64,000 bases of DNA, from positions 1,611,501 through 1,675,500 of the forward strand of contig NZ_CP095848.1 of NCBI RefSeq assembly GCF_023101345.1. Direction: 5' to 3'. Source of the stretch: Hymenobacter sublimis. GTDB lineage: Bacteria; Bacteroidota; Bacteroidia; Cytophagales; Hymenobacteraceae. The position numbers were made by a program, and so were the translations under genes. Positions 34,431 through 43,451 of the stretch are shown one piece after another. The notes under the pieces were generated by a model. The model ran no database searches, was not told the origin of the DNA, and saw only the letters and a program-made list of their open reading frames with translations. Position 1 is the first letter of the stretch; each line of letters begins with the position of its first letter.

Positions 34431-34778
34431 ATGAAAGTTATTGACACCAACGACGAAGGACTGCGCACGCTCATTCACGACTACCCCCGGGTGCTGGCGA
34501 AATTCACCTCCGAAAACTGTTCCGTCTGCGACCTGCTGGCTCCCCCGTTCGAGCAGTTTTCCGTGGACGCGCGCTTTCTGTCCACGGTTTTTCTTCGTTT
34601 GGATGCCGATGAGAACCCCGTGGCCCGCAAGATGATGGATACCAAAGTAGCCCCGTTCTTTGTGTCCTACTGCCGGGGCCGGTTGATGGAGTGCGACACG
34701 CTGCGCACGGAGCAGGAAGTGCTGGAAATGCTCACCCAGCTGCAAAGCTGCACGGATGCCGTTGAGGTAGAAGAGTAG
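34431..34778 (+). CDS. Thioredoxin-like protein
   Basis: A 115-residue cytoplasmic thioredoxin-fold protein with a redox CxxC motif (ENCSVCDLL, about residues 26-34) and the usual beta-alpha arrangement (LAKFTSENCSVC...VFLRLDADENPVARKMMDTKVAPFFVSY). The cis-proline after the TKVA segment is present. The CSVC motif differs from thioredoxin's CGPC, so its redox potential and partners may differ. An ATG at 34422 would add three residues; I chose 34431. Confidence 0.85.
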   Translation: MKVIDTNDEGLRTLIHDYPRVLAKFTSENCSVCDLLAPPFEQFSVDARFLSTVFLRLDADENPVARKMMDTKVAPFFVSYCRGRLMECDTLRTEQEVLEMLTQLQSCTDAVEVEE

Positions 34779-34890
34779 CGCGCCGGACACTTTTGGCCGC
34801 TTTGTCCGCAACCGGAACGGGTAGTTAGTGCGTCTGAATAGTGGAAAAAAGAGTTTCCTGGGTACCCAGTGCTCGAAACCGTCTTAAGCA

Positions 34891-34948
34891 GCCCGTCATA
34901 CGAAGTATGTAGCGCATCGAGCCACATGCTTCGTATGACGGGCGCTTT
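34891..34948. terminator. Long hairpin with T-run after the thioredoxin-like gene
   Basis: Arms of 20 bases (34891-34910 and 34924-34943) are complementary with one wobble, with a 13-base loop, and are followed by GCTTTTTG. It lies 112 bases after the stop, longer than an ordinary terminator. The arm (ACATGCTTCGTATGACGGGC) shares GTCAT and GAAGCAT words with the half-repeat at 30891. Confidence 0.75.
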
Positions 34949-35027
34949 TTGTATCTCCTCATTCTAATAAATAAGAGGTAGGAAGTGGGGGTGGGATGCT
35001 GAATGGGAGGCTCGTAGTTTCGCGGCT

Positions 35028-35798
35028 ATGTTCTTTATCCTGTCAAAACTGCTTGATTTCCTTATTTCGCCCTTGGTATGGGTGGTAGTACTGTTGCTGC
35101 TGGCCGTTCTGCGGCGCCGCTCCACATGGGGGCAGCGGCTGCTGGGGCTGGGAGTTGCCCTGCTGTTAGTGCTCACCAACGGCGCCCTGGTCAATGAAGC
35201 CTTGCTGGCCTGGGAAATTCCGCCCGTGCGGCTAACCCAGCTGGGCCGCCACGATGCGGGCGTCCTGCTCACGGGCATCACCAAGGGCCGCAAGTCGCCC
35301 CACGACCGGGTGTACGTGGAGCAGGGCGCCGACCGACTACTGCATACCTTGTGGCTGTACCGGGCCGGGCGCATTCGCAACATCATCGTCTCGGGCGGGT
35401 CGGGGGCTTTGGGCGGCAGTAAACGGCGTTCAGAGGCGGAGGAGTTGGGCATTCTGCTGCGGCTGGCCGGCGTACCCCGGCAGCACATACTGCTGGAAAC
35501 CCGCAGCCGCAACACCCGCGAAAACGCCCTCAATACCCGCGCCTTGCTACGTCAGCACCCAGAAATTAAGTCCATCGTGCTGATTACCTCCGCTTTTCAC
35601 CAGCGCCGGGCCATGGGCTGCTTCCGTGAGGTAGGCCTGAATCCCGCCGTTTTCCCGGCTTCCTACTACTCCTCTGACCGGCAGGCCACGCTCACGTACT
35701 GGCTGATTCCCAGCGACGAGGCCCCGCGCCTGTGGGGTATTCTGCTGCATGAAATGGTGGGCTATGCGGTGTATCGGCTGCGGGGCTACGTGGCGTAG
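35028..35798 (+). CDS. YdcF/SanA/ElyC family (DUF218) membrane protein
   Basis: A 256-residue protein with two N-terminal transmembrane segments (residues 1-25 and 38-60), then a DUF218 domain. Family motifs include DAGVLLTGITKGRK, IIVSGGSGALG, LLETRSRNTRENALNTRALL and VLITSAFHQRRAMGCFREVGL. E. coli relatives (ElyC, SanA) are tied to envelope glycan integrity; a role in peptidoglycan or lipid-carrier metabolism is inference. Start ATG 35028 gives MFFILSKLLDFLISPLVW. Confidence 0.92.
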   Translation: MFFILSKLLDFLISPLVWVVVLLLLAVLRRRSTWGQRLLGLGVALLLVLTNGALVNEALLAWEIPPVRLTQLGRHDAGVLLTGITKGRKSPHDRVYVEQGADRLLHTLWLYRAGRIRNIIVSGGSGALGGSKRRSEAEELGILLRLAGVPRQHILLETRSRNTRENALNTRALLRQHPEIKSIVLITSAFHQRRAMGCFREVGLNPAVFPASYYSSDRQATLTYWLIPSDEAPRLWGILLHEMVGYAVYRLRGYVA

Positions 35799-36186
35799 TC
35801 ATAGCGGGCTGCGCGCGGCGGCTGGGTAGTTTAGGCCAATTGGCGGCGTGGGTCCCGTGCAGCGTACGGGCAAATCCTGGGGCTCAGACTAGCTCGGCGG
35901 CAGCGCGTGGGCACTGGCCGGGCCTTACGCTGAGTGCCACGGCGGCAACTCATTATAAAAACCGCGGTAGGCGCACCGCAGTACACCCCGTATGCAGCGG
36001 CAAGCAAGAACACCGAGCAAGGAATAACAAGCCCGTAAACCTTTTGGCTCCGAGCATGGTTGTTACGCCTTCGATTTGGTAGCACCACGAAAGCGCGGCA
36101 CTGCGCCGCGGGTGAACACCTAGCGTCCGTCGGTGGGCTGGTCAACGGACCGGTTTCGCCCGCCGGCCCTCCCTATCCTTCCTGCT
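35799..36186. other. Gene-free stretch
   Basis: 388 bases between the YdcF-like and monooxygenase genes. I found no convincing frame on either strand, no terminator and no exact promoter box. A short hairpin (ACCGCGGTAGGCGCACCGCAGT, imperfect) lies near 35961-35982. Confidence 0.5.
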
Positions 36187-37239
36187 ATGAACACTTCCCC
36201 GCTTGCCACCCTCACCCTGTCGGTGCTGGACTTGGCCGCTATTCTGGCCGGCTACACGCCCGCCGACACCTTCCGCAACAGCGTTGATCTGGCCCGCCAC
36301 GCCGAGCGGTGGGGCTACCGGCGCTACTGGCTGGCCGAACACCACAACATGGCTAGCATTGCTTCCTCGGCTACGGCCATTCTGATTGGGCACGTAGCGG
36401 GCGGCACTGCTAGCATTCGGGTGGGCTCGGGCGGCATTATGCTACCGAACCACGCCCCGCTGGTGATTGCCGAGCAGTTTGGTACCCTAGCCTCGCTTTA
36501 TCCCGGCCGTATCGACCTGGGCCTGGGTCGCGCCCCCGGTACCGACCAGCTTACGGCCCAAGCCCTGCGCCGCGACCAGCACACGGCCGCCAACGATTTT
36601 CCCCGCAACGTGCAGGAACTGCAAACCTACCTCTCGGCCGAAAACCGGGGTAGCCGAGTGCGGGCCGTGCCGGGCGAGGGGCTCGACATTCCGATTTGGC
36701 TGCTGGGCTCCAGCACCTACAGCGCCCAACTGGCGGCGCTGCTCGGCCTGCCGTTTGCCTTTGCCAGCCACTTTGCGCCTACCTATTTGCACGAGGCCCT
36801 GGGCTTGTACCGCCGCAACTTCCGGCCCTCCAGCCAACTTGCGGAACCGTACGCCATGGCCTGCGTGAACGTAATTGCGGCCGATACCGACGAGGAAGCT
36901 GAACGGCTGGCTACCTCGTTCTATGTGTTTGCCCTGGGCATCATCCGCGGCACCACGCTTCCCTTGCAGCCCCCATTGGACAGCATGGAAGGGTACTGGA
37001 CCGACTACGAGGAAGCCGCCGTACGCCAGATGATGACCTACGTCTTCATCGGTGGCCCCGCTACCATCACTCGGAAACTAGAAGCCTTTGTGGCGCAAAC
37101 CCAGGTGGCGGAGCTCATGGTCGTTTCGCACATCTACGACCACGCCGCCCGCCTGCGCTCCTACGAAATCCTGGCCGAGCTGAAAGGCAGCGCGCAACAT
37201 GCCGAGCAAACGGCGGTAGCTCCCAGCCAAGTGCAGTAG
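36187..37239 (+). CDS. Luciferase-like (LLM class) flavin-dependent oxidoreductase
   Basis: A 350-residue FMN-dependent luciferase-like protein related to E. coli YhbW. Typical segments are [92 protein letters not shown] and [21 protein letters not shown]. The physiological substrate is unknown. ATG 36187 ([16 protein letters not shown]) was preferred to an upstream frame. Followed by a palindromic repeat and a strong terminator. Confidence 0.94.
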   Translation: MNTSPLATLTLSVLDLAAILAGYTPADTFRNSVDLARHAERWGYRRYWLAEHHNMASIASSATAILIGHVAGGTASIRVGSGGIMLPNHAPLVIAEQFGTLASLYPGRIDLGLGRAPGTDQLTAQALRRDQHTAANDFPRNVQELQTYLSAENRGSRVRAVPGEGLDIPIWLLGSSTYSAQLAALLGLPFAFASHFAPTYLHEALGLYRRNFRPSSQLAEPYAMACVNVIAADTDEEAERLATSFYVFALGIIRGTTLPLQPPLDSMEGYWTDYEEAAVRQMMTYVFIGGPATITRKLEAFVAQTQVAELMVVSHIYDHAARLRSYEILAELKGSAQHAEQTAVAPSQVQ

Positions 37240-37249
37240 CCTACCCCGC

Positions 37250-37329
37250 GTGTCCTTCCGAGTAGACCGAGGAGTCTGAGTTCCAGGTAAGAGGTTGACC
37301 CAGATTCCTTACTTCGCTCGGAAGAACAC
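37250..37329. repeat. Palindromic intergenic repeat, copy B
   Basis: Two 29-base arms (37250-37278 and 37301-37329) are imperfectly complementary, sharing GTGTCCTTCCGAG... and ...CGCTCGGAAGAACAC. The core AGATTCCTTACTTCGCTCGGAAG is the same family as copies at 500-566 and 43894-43985. It lies just after the monooxygenase stop. Confidence 0.85.
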
Positions 37330-37357
37330 ACCCGAGTTGGCCTCAATAAAGAACAAA

Positions 37358-37393
37358 ACACAACGCCCCAACCAAGCGGTTGGGGCGTTGTGT
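37358..37393. terminator. Strong bidirectional terminator
   Basis: A perfect 16-bp stem (ACACAACGCCCCAACC and complement) with an AAGC loop, between the monooxygenase gene and the convergent glucanase gene. On the minus strand it is 23 bases past the glucanase stop and runs into TTTTGTTC. Confidence 0.9.
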
Positions 37394-37415
37394 TGAAAGC
37401 TAAGTTTGTAGTTGG

Positions 37416-40400
37416 TTAGTGCTGAATTACCAGGCGTTTATTGATGACTTCTTTCTCCGTTACAAGGCGCACCAGGTAGATGCCCTCGGCGTAGTCAGCG
37501 GCATTCCACTCCAAGGAAAGTCGCTGGCCCGCTGCCGATTGACCACTGCTGATGATTTTGACCAGCGTGCCTTTCAGATCATATATGGCCAGCGAATAGG
37601 TAGCATCCTGCCCTAGCGCCACTTCTAGGCTCACTCGGTCCTGGGCTGGGTTCGGGGAAAGGGTCAGGTCGGTGGTCATTAGGGTCGATGCGCTGCTAGC
37701 AACACCGGCCGTCGCGGGCCGGGCTGCCACCGCCGAGCAGCTCCCGAGCTTGTCGCCGTGGCTGAGGTGGGCCGCCACGGCATTGGCGCTGATTTCCAGT
37801 ACCTGCCCTTGGTGGCACACCAGCACTTTATCCGAATGCTTAAGGCCGCGAGCATCAATTACGGTGATAGTCACGCTGGCGTCGGCGGTGCAGCCGGCCG
37901 CGTTGCGGGCCGTGACCGTGAAGGTGTAGCGACCAGGAGCAGTGGGCGTAAACACCACGCTAGCACCGGTGCTGGCGCTCAGGCCAGCGGCTGGGCTCCA
38001 GGTGTAGCTTGCCGCCGCGGCCGCGCTGGCTGTCAGTTGCACACGCTGAGCGCCGTAGCCCAGATAAATAGTTGTGGCCGGGCCGCCGGTTTGCACGCTA
38101 GAGGAAGGCTGCACGGCAACAGTAGGAGCCACCTGGGCGGGCAAGTCCAGTTTACCGTCGCAGTTGCGGTCCTGGCCGCACACGTCCTGAGCCGCGGGGT
38201 TGATGGCTGCATTCTGGTCGTTGCAGTCGCCGGCCCGCAGGGTGTAGCCAGCGGGAGTAGCGCAGGCCGTTACCGTAGGAGCCCCAGCATTTCCAAATCC
38301 GTCGCCGTCAGCATCCGCGTAGAAAACCAGGCCGGGGTGCACGGCGGCATTGTTGTCGTCGCAGTCTTGGTCGGCGGGGTAGCCGTCGTTGTCGGCGTCC
38401 GGAATAACGACGGTGATGGCCACGACAGCGGAGGTAGTGGATAGGTTTTTGTCGTCAAAAGCCTTGGCCGTGAGCGAGTAAGCGCCGGCGGATACGTTGT
38501 TCCAGGTAAAGCTAAACGGGGCCGTAGCATCGGAGCCGAGCAGGGTAGTGCCCTGGTAAAACTCTACTTTGCTAATGCTGCCATCGTTATCCGCGGCCGT
38601 AGCCGTGAGGGTAATGGTGGCCGGCGCCGAGAAGCTGGTAGCCGTGGGCAAAGTTAGGGCTACGGTAGGCGCCGCGTTAACGGGGGCTGCGCCGCAGCTG
38701 GCACCTACGGTGTACGCATGCGGGGTAGCGGCCGAGTTCCGCTCGAATCCGCCGGCGCCTACCTGGTAGGTGAAGTACACATTTAGGACGGTGCCGCTGG
38801 TTTGGTTCGGTACGGTGTAGGTGAAGTCGCCGGCCGAATTTTTGGTCATCAGATAGCCGGGCCCGTCCACGTACACTATGGCCAAGTTGCCGCCTGCCGT
38901 AGCACCCAACGGGTGGAAGGTGAAGGCCACGTTGCTACCGCTGGTTACGGCTTTCCAGCTGTAGTCGCCGTTGGCGGCCGTGCCGCAGTAGCCCTCGTTC
39001 CCGCCCGGAGTAGAGCCCCCCGTTACCGTTACGGCCACCGCCGCGGAGGTAGTGGATAGGCCCGCGTTGTCGAAGGCCTTGGCCGTGAGCGAGTACGTAC
39101 CAGCTGCCGCTCCCGTCCAGGTGTAGCTATAGGGGCTGGTGGTGCTGGTACCCAGCAGGGTAGTGCCCTGATAGAACTCTACCTTGGTAATAGTGCCATC
39201 AGCATCGGCCGCCGTGGCCGTCAGGGTAATGGTAGCCGGGGCCGTAAAGCTAGCTGAAGCGGCCGGCGAAGTCAGGCTGACGGTAGGCGCCGCGGGGGCC
39301 GGCGTGCTACCGCAGGTAGTGCCCACGGTGTAGCTGTGGGGCGCAGCGGCGGAGTTCCGCTCGCCTGCGCCAGGTACGGCGTAAGTGAAGTAGAAGCTCA
39401 GGGCTTGGCCCGCCGTTTGGTTGGGCAAGGTGTACGTGAAATCACCGGCCGCATTCTTGGTCATGCCGTAACCGGGGCCGTTCACGTACAGAATAGCCAG
39501 GTTGCCGCCCGCTACGCTTCCCAGCGGGTGAAACGTGAAGTTTACGCTAGTGCCGGTTGTTGTTACGGCGTAGCTGTAGTCGCCGCTGGCAGCGGTGCCG
39601 CAGTAAGTAACGGGCGCTACTACCACGGGCTGGGTGTTGTAGTACACGTTGTCGAAGTAGAAGTCTGCCGCTGCGCCGGGGGCGTCGCCGGCAAACATCA
39701 GCGCCTGCTCCAAGGTCGCCCAGTCGAGGTTGCCGAACGCCCGCAGCGGAATAATCACTTCGTGCCACTGTCCGTCGCGCTGCAGGCCATACTGGGTAGC
39801 ACCGGCCGGGAAATCAACCCAGCCTTCTGCCCCGCCAGTTTTCACCCCAAATTTGAATTGCCCGGCGTAGGTAGTCTTAAACTGAAACTTGAGGGAGCCA
39901 TCCTTGAAAGCCGCCAGGTTCTTGATGTCGTTGGCAATGCCGAAGCCAAACCAGTTGCCGGCATTAGCGCGCAGGGCCAGTACGTTCGGCCCCTCGAAAG
40001 GGGTAGGGGAGGCAATGTTGCTGAGGTTGTTCCAGATATACAGATTAGCATCCTGACCCAGGGCCAGCTTGTCCGTAATCTGGGCGTTGTCCGTGTACAC
40101 CCCGAAGTTGGGTCCCGCCATCACGTTGCTGCGGACCGTGACGCTCACTGGTGCCGAGGTAGCCGTGAGCTTGCCGTTGTCGGTTACTTTGGCGGTAAGC
40201 GAGTACGTGCCGGCCGCCACGCCGCTCCACGTGTACGTGTAGGGACTGGAGAAGTCAGTGCCCAGCAGAGTAGTGCCGTTGTAGAATTCCACCTTGTACA
40301 CCGTGCCATCGGCATCCGTGGCATTGGCTTCCAGCGTGATGGTGGCGGGCGTAGTGAAGCTATTGGAAGCAGAAGGCGCAGTGAGGCTGACGGCCGGCGC

Positions 40401-42074
40401 CGCGTTGTTTGGGGCGGCCACAAACACGGTAACCGGAGCCGAGGTAGTCACGACCCCTTCGTTGTCCGTAGCCTTGGCCGTAAGCGTGTAGGTGCCCGGC
40501 ATTACATTTTGCCAGGGCACGCTGTAGGGCGCCGTGGTAGCCGTGCCAATGAGGGTAAAACCGCTGTAGAATTCCACCTTCGTAACCGAGCCGTTGGCGT
40601 CGGCGGCGTTGGCCGTGAGGGTAGGGCTGGCCGGCGTGGTAAGCAGGGCCTCGTTGGCGGGCGAAGTCAGGCTGACGGTGGGAGCAGGGTTGGTGGCCAC
40701 GCCCCCGCTGTAGTAGATGTTGTCGAAGTAAAAGTCGGCCTGGCTGCTAGCTGCGTCGCCGGCAAACATAAACGTCTGCGTTACTGAGCCTAGGTCGCCG
40801 TTGCCAAAAGCCGACATCGGCAGCACCACTTCGTGCCACTGCCCGTCGCGCACTAGCCCGTACTTGCTGCTGCCCGCCGGAAAATCAATCCAGCTTTCGC
40901 CAGCGCCCGACTTAAGCCCAACCTTAAATTGCCCGGCGTAGGTGGTCTTGAACTGGAACTTGAGGGAGCCATTGGCAAAGGCCGCCAGGTTCTTCACCTG
41001 GTTATCAACTCCAAAGCCAAACCAGTTGCCTGCGTTGGCGCGCAGGGCCAGCACTTCCTGGCCCTCGAAGGGGGTAGCGCCGGCAATGTTGGTGAGATTG
41101 TTCCAGAGGTAGAGGTTGGCGTCCTGCCCGTAGGCCAGGCGGTTGGTAATGGCCGAGTTTTCGGTGTAGATGCCAAAGTCGCCGGCAATGCTGTTGTTGG
41201 TGCCCAGGTACAGCTCGTCGCCGGGGCTCTGGTAGAGGCGGATGTAGTCGACCAGCATCTGGCCGGGTAGGGGGGCGGTAATGGCGTTCGGGTCGTAGAT
41301 GCCGGTGTACTGCCCGCCCACGGCCAGGTTCAGCAGGATGTACTGCGCCTTGTGGAACTCCTCCAAATCAGCCGCCGCGGCCCGGGAAATATCAATGGCG
41401 TAGTACTCAGTGCCATCAATATACATCCGGATGAACTGGCTGTCCCAGCTCATGCGGTACACGTGGTAGTCGGCCGTCAGGTCAGTGGGGCTGTCGTAGT
41501 GGGTGTCGTAGGCGGCGTGGGAGTCGGCGTTTTCCCAGTGGGTGGCCCCGCCCAACCGGCGGTTGGTAAGCCCGGCCTGAATGGCAGCGGCCGAGCCCAT
41601 TTCCATAATGTCCACTTCCCCACTAGCCGGCCAAGTGCCCGAGGCGCCCAGCATCCAGAAGGCCGGCCACAGCCCGTTTTGCAGGTTGGGTACCTTGATG
41701 CGGGCTTCCAGGGTGCCGTATTTAAACTGCACGCGGCCCAGAGTTTTCAAGCGGGCCGAGGTAAAGGCCTTGCCCTGATAGTTTTCGCGCCGGGCCTCAA
41801 TAATAAGGTTGCCGCCCTCTACGCGGGCATTTTCGGGGCGGTTGGTGTACGTTTCCAACTCGCTGTTGCCCCAGCCGCACACGCCCTGGGCGCATCCGTC
41901 GCCCTGGTCGAAGGTCCACGTGCTGGGGTTAATGGTGGTGCCGTTGAAGTTTTCCTCCCAAACAAGCTGTTGCTGGGCCTGGGCGGGTAGCTGAGTTAGT
42001 AAACAGAGCCCGCCCAGCAAAGCCAAGCCTCGGGCACGGACTCGATGGACGTACTGGTAGAAAGTTCTTTTCAT
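37416..42074 (-). CDS. Secreted modular GH16 beta-1,3-glucanase with T9SS sorting domain
   Basis: 1552 residues. Approximate order: signal peptide 1-34; GH16 catalytic domain 35-285 with E153-x-D155-x-x-E158 (GEVDIMEMG); a carbohydrate-binding-like beta-sandwich 293-452; two bacterial Ig-like repeats 461-650; a second copy of the beta-sandwich 653-812; a CBM56-like module 821-920; Ig repeat 925-1018; second CBM56-like module 1026-1126; Ig repeat 1130-1223; an Asp-rich MopE-type metal-binding motif 1225-1315; a PKD-like domain; and a type IX sorting domain at about 1470-1552 ending in NKRLVIQH. It probably digests laminarin-like beta-1,3-glucans at the cell surface. ATG 42074 begins MKRTFYQYVHRVRARGLALL. 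The CBM names are by resemblance and less sure than GH16 and T9SS. The transcript is apparently monocistronic. Confidence 0.93.
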   Translation of the reverse strand: MKRTFYQYVHRVRARGLALLGGLCLLTQLPAQAQQQLVWEENFNGTTINPSTWTFDQGDGCAQGVCGWGNSELETYTNRPENARVEGGNLIIEARRENYQGKAFTSARLKTLGRVQFKYGTLEARIKVPNLQNGLWPAFWMLGASGTWPASGEVDIMEMGSAAAIQAGLTNRRLGGATHWENADSHAAYDTHYDSPTDLTADYHVYRMSWDSQFIRMYIDGTEYYAIDISRAAAADLEEFHKAQYILLNLAVGGQYTGIYDPNAITAPLPGQMLVDYIRLYQSPGDELYLGTNNSIAGDFGIYTENSAITNRLAYGQDANLYLWNNLTNIAGATPFEGQEVLALRANAGNWFGFGVDNQVKNLAAFANGSLKFQFKTTYAGQFKVGLKSGAGESWIDFPAGSSKYGLVRDGQWHEVVLPMSAFGNGDLGSVTQTFMFAGDAASSQADFYFDNIYYSGGVATNPAPTVSLTSPANEALLTTPASPTLTANAADANGSVTKVEFYSGFTLIGTATTAPYSVPWQNVMPGTYTLTAKATDNEGVVTTSAPVTVFVAAPNNAAPAVSLTAPSASNSFTTPATITLEANATDADGTVYKVEFYNGTTLLGTDFSSPYTYTWSGVAAGTYSLTAKVTDNGKLTATSAPVSVTVRSNVMAGPNFGVYTDNAQITDKLALGQDANLYIWNNLSNIASPTPFEGPNVLALRANAGNWFGFGIANDIKNLAAFKDGSLKFQFKTTYAGQFKFGVKTGGAEGWVDFPAGATQYGLQRDGQWHEVIIPLRAFGNLDWATLEQALMFAGDAPGAAADFYFDNVYYNTQPVVVAPVTYCGTAASGDYSYAVTTTGTSVNFTFHPLGSVAGGNLAILYVNGPGYGMTKNAAGDFTYTLPNQTAGQALSFYFTYAVPGAGERNSAAAPHSYTVGTTCGSTPAPAAPTVSLTSPAASASFTAPATITLTATAADADGTITKVEFYQGTTLLGTSTTSPYSYTWTGAAAGTYSLTAKAFDNAGLSTTSAAVAVTVTGGSTPGGNEGYCGTAANGDYSWKAVTSGSNVAFTFHPLGATAGGNLAIVYVDGPGYLMTKNSAGDFTYTVPNQTSGTVLNVYFTYQVGAGGFERNSAATPHAYTVGASCGAAPVNAAPTVALTLPTATSFSAPATITLTATAADNDGSISKVEFYQGTTLLGSDATAPFSFTWNNVSAGAYSLTAKAFDDKNLSTTSAVVAITVVIPDADNDGYPADQDCDDNNAAVHPGLVFYADADGDGFGNAGAPTVTACATPAGYTLRAGDCNDQNAAINPAAQDVCGQDRNCDGKLDLPAQVAPTVAVQPSSSVQTGGPATTIYLGYGAQRVQLTASAAAAASYTWSPAAGLSASTGASVVFTPTAPGRYTFTVTARNAAGCTADASVTITVIDARGLKHSDKVLVCHQGQVLEISANAVAAHLSHGDKLGSCSAVAARPATAGVASSASTLMTTDLTLSPNPAQDRVSLEVALGQDATYSLAIYDLKGTLVKIISSGQSAAGQRLSLEWNAADYAEGIYLVRLVTEKEVINKRLVIQH

Positions 42075-42370
42075 AACGGTGGGATTTGGAGAACAAAAAG
42101 GGTGAGGCAACAGGAGCGGAAGCCAGGGGTAATTGGCTGTAGTTCAGTAGGCAGATAGCACGGGTAGCCGGGAGGTCATCATTTCCTTGAGAAGCGAGCC
42201 ACGCAAAAATGAGCGGTGGAAATGGGCCCGTGTGGTCTGGAAAATAATTCAACTAAGGCAGTGAATAATGCTAATGTATTTGCCTTTAGCGGCTATTTGC
42301 AAGCCTCGTTTCTTGCCTGCTCGCCTCATTTCTTTGCCTTATCCACAAGCCAATACACCTACGGCACAAG
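42075..42370. other. Gene-free upstream region of the glucanase gene
   Basis: No convincing coding frame. It should hold the glucanase promoter on the minus strand. I found only near matches to TAnnTTTG (for example CATTTTTG near 42205), so no promoter is marked. Confidence 0.5.
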
Positions 42371-42371
42371 C

Positions 42372-42416
42372 AAAAATACCTGCCAGCCGGGCCGTGTTGG
42401 CTCCGGTGGCAGGTAT
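42372..42416 (-). terminator. Terminator of the MpaB-family gene
   Basis: Arms ATACCTGCCAGCCGG and CCGGTGGCAGGTAT pair with one bulge. Read on the minus strand they are followed by TTTTTGC, about 113 bases after the MpaB-like stop. Confidence 0.75.
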
Positions 42417-42528
42417 GCCGCGCCACTGTTTGGCGCTTAAAAAACAAATGCTTCGGCCCGGATTTTTTACGCTTGTAGTCAGGGAAGAGAGCCACTATGT
42501 GTCGCTACCCCTCGGGTAGCTGCCTGCC

Positions 42529-43314
42529 TTACGCCGCAAGCGGCCGCGCTGGGGCCGGCTCCCGGTCCAGCGCGCTGATCTGGGCCCGGTAGGCGGCTGG
42601 CAGTAAGCTGGTTTTCACCCATTTGCTTACGGCCAAGTGCTGCGTGCGACGGTAAATGGGCACAACGGGCTCCAGCCAAGAGCGCCGACCCAACCGCAGC
42701 AACCCCCGAACTGGCGCGGGTACTACCAGCGCCTGCCCCTGTAGCAGCAGTTGGTACCGGAGTGGGCCCAAGTGCTTGCGGTACTGAGCGTACAGGTTGG
42801 TGGTGAAAGGACTATGCGCTAAGTCCTGACTGAGGTGCTGTTCCCGGTCCAGGAGCCAGGCGGCGTACGTAGCCGGTAGCTCCGGAATGCCCATGCGCTG
42901 TCCTACCCGGCAGAACACAGCACAGACTTCGGCTTTTTCCGGCTCTGATAAGGGGCGCTCCAAGAGCTCAAAGGCGCGAATGGAGTAGTCAATAAGCATG
43001 TACAGTACGTCGCGGTAGGCCCAGGCCGGAATGCGCTGCCCCCGCTTAGCTTCCACGGCGGCGTGAATGGCCGCAATGGTGTCGATGGCCCGCTCGGCTT
43101 CGTGGCGCTCGGCAAACACAATCTGCCGGGCGTATTCTACCGTCGAGAACAGACGGCCCAGCGGATCGGCGGGCAGGCGGCCCGTGAAATACAGCCAGTC
43201 GACTGCCTTGTTCACGGCAAACTCGGCGGCCGCCCCCGCAAAAATGAACAGCACCGTATCAGCCTTTCCCCAAATGGTGCGCACCACCGATTCTTGGTCT
43301 ACGAAATATTCCAT
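42529..43314 (-). CDS. Oxygenase MpaB family protein (DUF2236)
   Basis: A 261-residue member of DUF2236, a family that includes haem-containing MpaB-type oxygenases and the latex-clearing protein fold. Recognisable segments are SVVRTIWGKADTVLFIFAGAAAEFA, the RLFSTVEYARQIVF stretch after TGRLPADPLG, and HAAVEAKRG. The histidine-containing segment AIDTIAAIHAAV fits the conserved family position. The substrate is unknown. ATG 43314 (MEYFVDQESVVRTIW) was chosen; the frame upstream to 43404 crosses the operator-like palindrome. Diverges from the DUF2809 gene. Confidence 0.86.
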   Translation of the reverse strand: MEYFVDQESVVRTIWGKADTVLFIFAGAAAEFAVNKAVDWLYFTGRLPADPLGRLFSTVEYARQIVFAERHEAERAIDTIAAIHAAVEAKRGQRIPAWAYRDVLYMLIDYSIRAFELLERPLSEPEKAEVCAVFCRVGQRMGIPELPATYAAWLLDREQHLSQDLAHSPFTTNLYAQYRKHLGPLRYQLLLQGQALVVPAPVRGLLRLGRRSWLEPVVPIYRRTQHLAVSKWVKTSLLPAAYRAQISALDREPAPARPLAA

Positions 43315-43388
43315 GTTTTCCTTTCTTCCACGATGAAACGCACCGGCTCCGCCACCGGTGCCCATTACGATGTAAGTAGTATTGCAAA

Positions 43389-43421
43389 TTACTTTGAAAT
43401 GCAAAGTAAATACTAATTTTG
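43389..43421 (+). promoter_or_regulatory. Promoter of the DUF2809 gene with a palindromic operator-like site
   Basis: A -33 TTTG at 43393-43396 and a -7 TAATTTTG at 43414-43421 are 17 bases apart. A perfect palindrome TTACTTTG-N5-CAAAGTAA (43389-43396 and 43402-43409) overlaps the -33 box and puts a mirror-image TTTG on the minus strand, facing the MpaB-like gene. It could be a shared regulator site or two back-to-back -33 boxes. Confidence 0.6.
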
Positions 43422-43451
43422 GTTTTCGTTGACTTTACCGGCTTAGGTGGC

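Noticed and set aside
39336..40787. Plus-strand open frame of 483 codons inside the glucanase gene
   Set aside because: It is antisense to the repetitive Ig/CBM-coding DNA and inherits its repeats. The protein is low-complexity with no signal or motif.
42371..42378. TATTTTTG on the minus strand as a promoter -7 box for the glucanase gene
   Set aside because: It is the T-run of the terminator hairpin just beside it, and no -33 TTTG is at the right distance.
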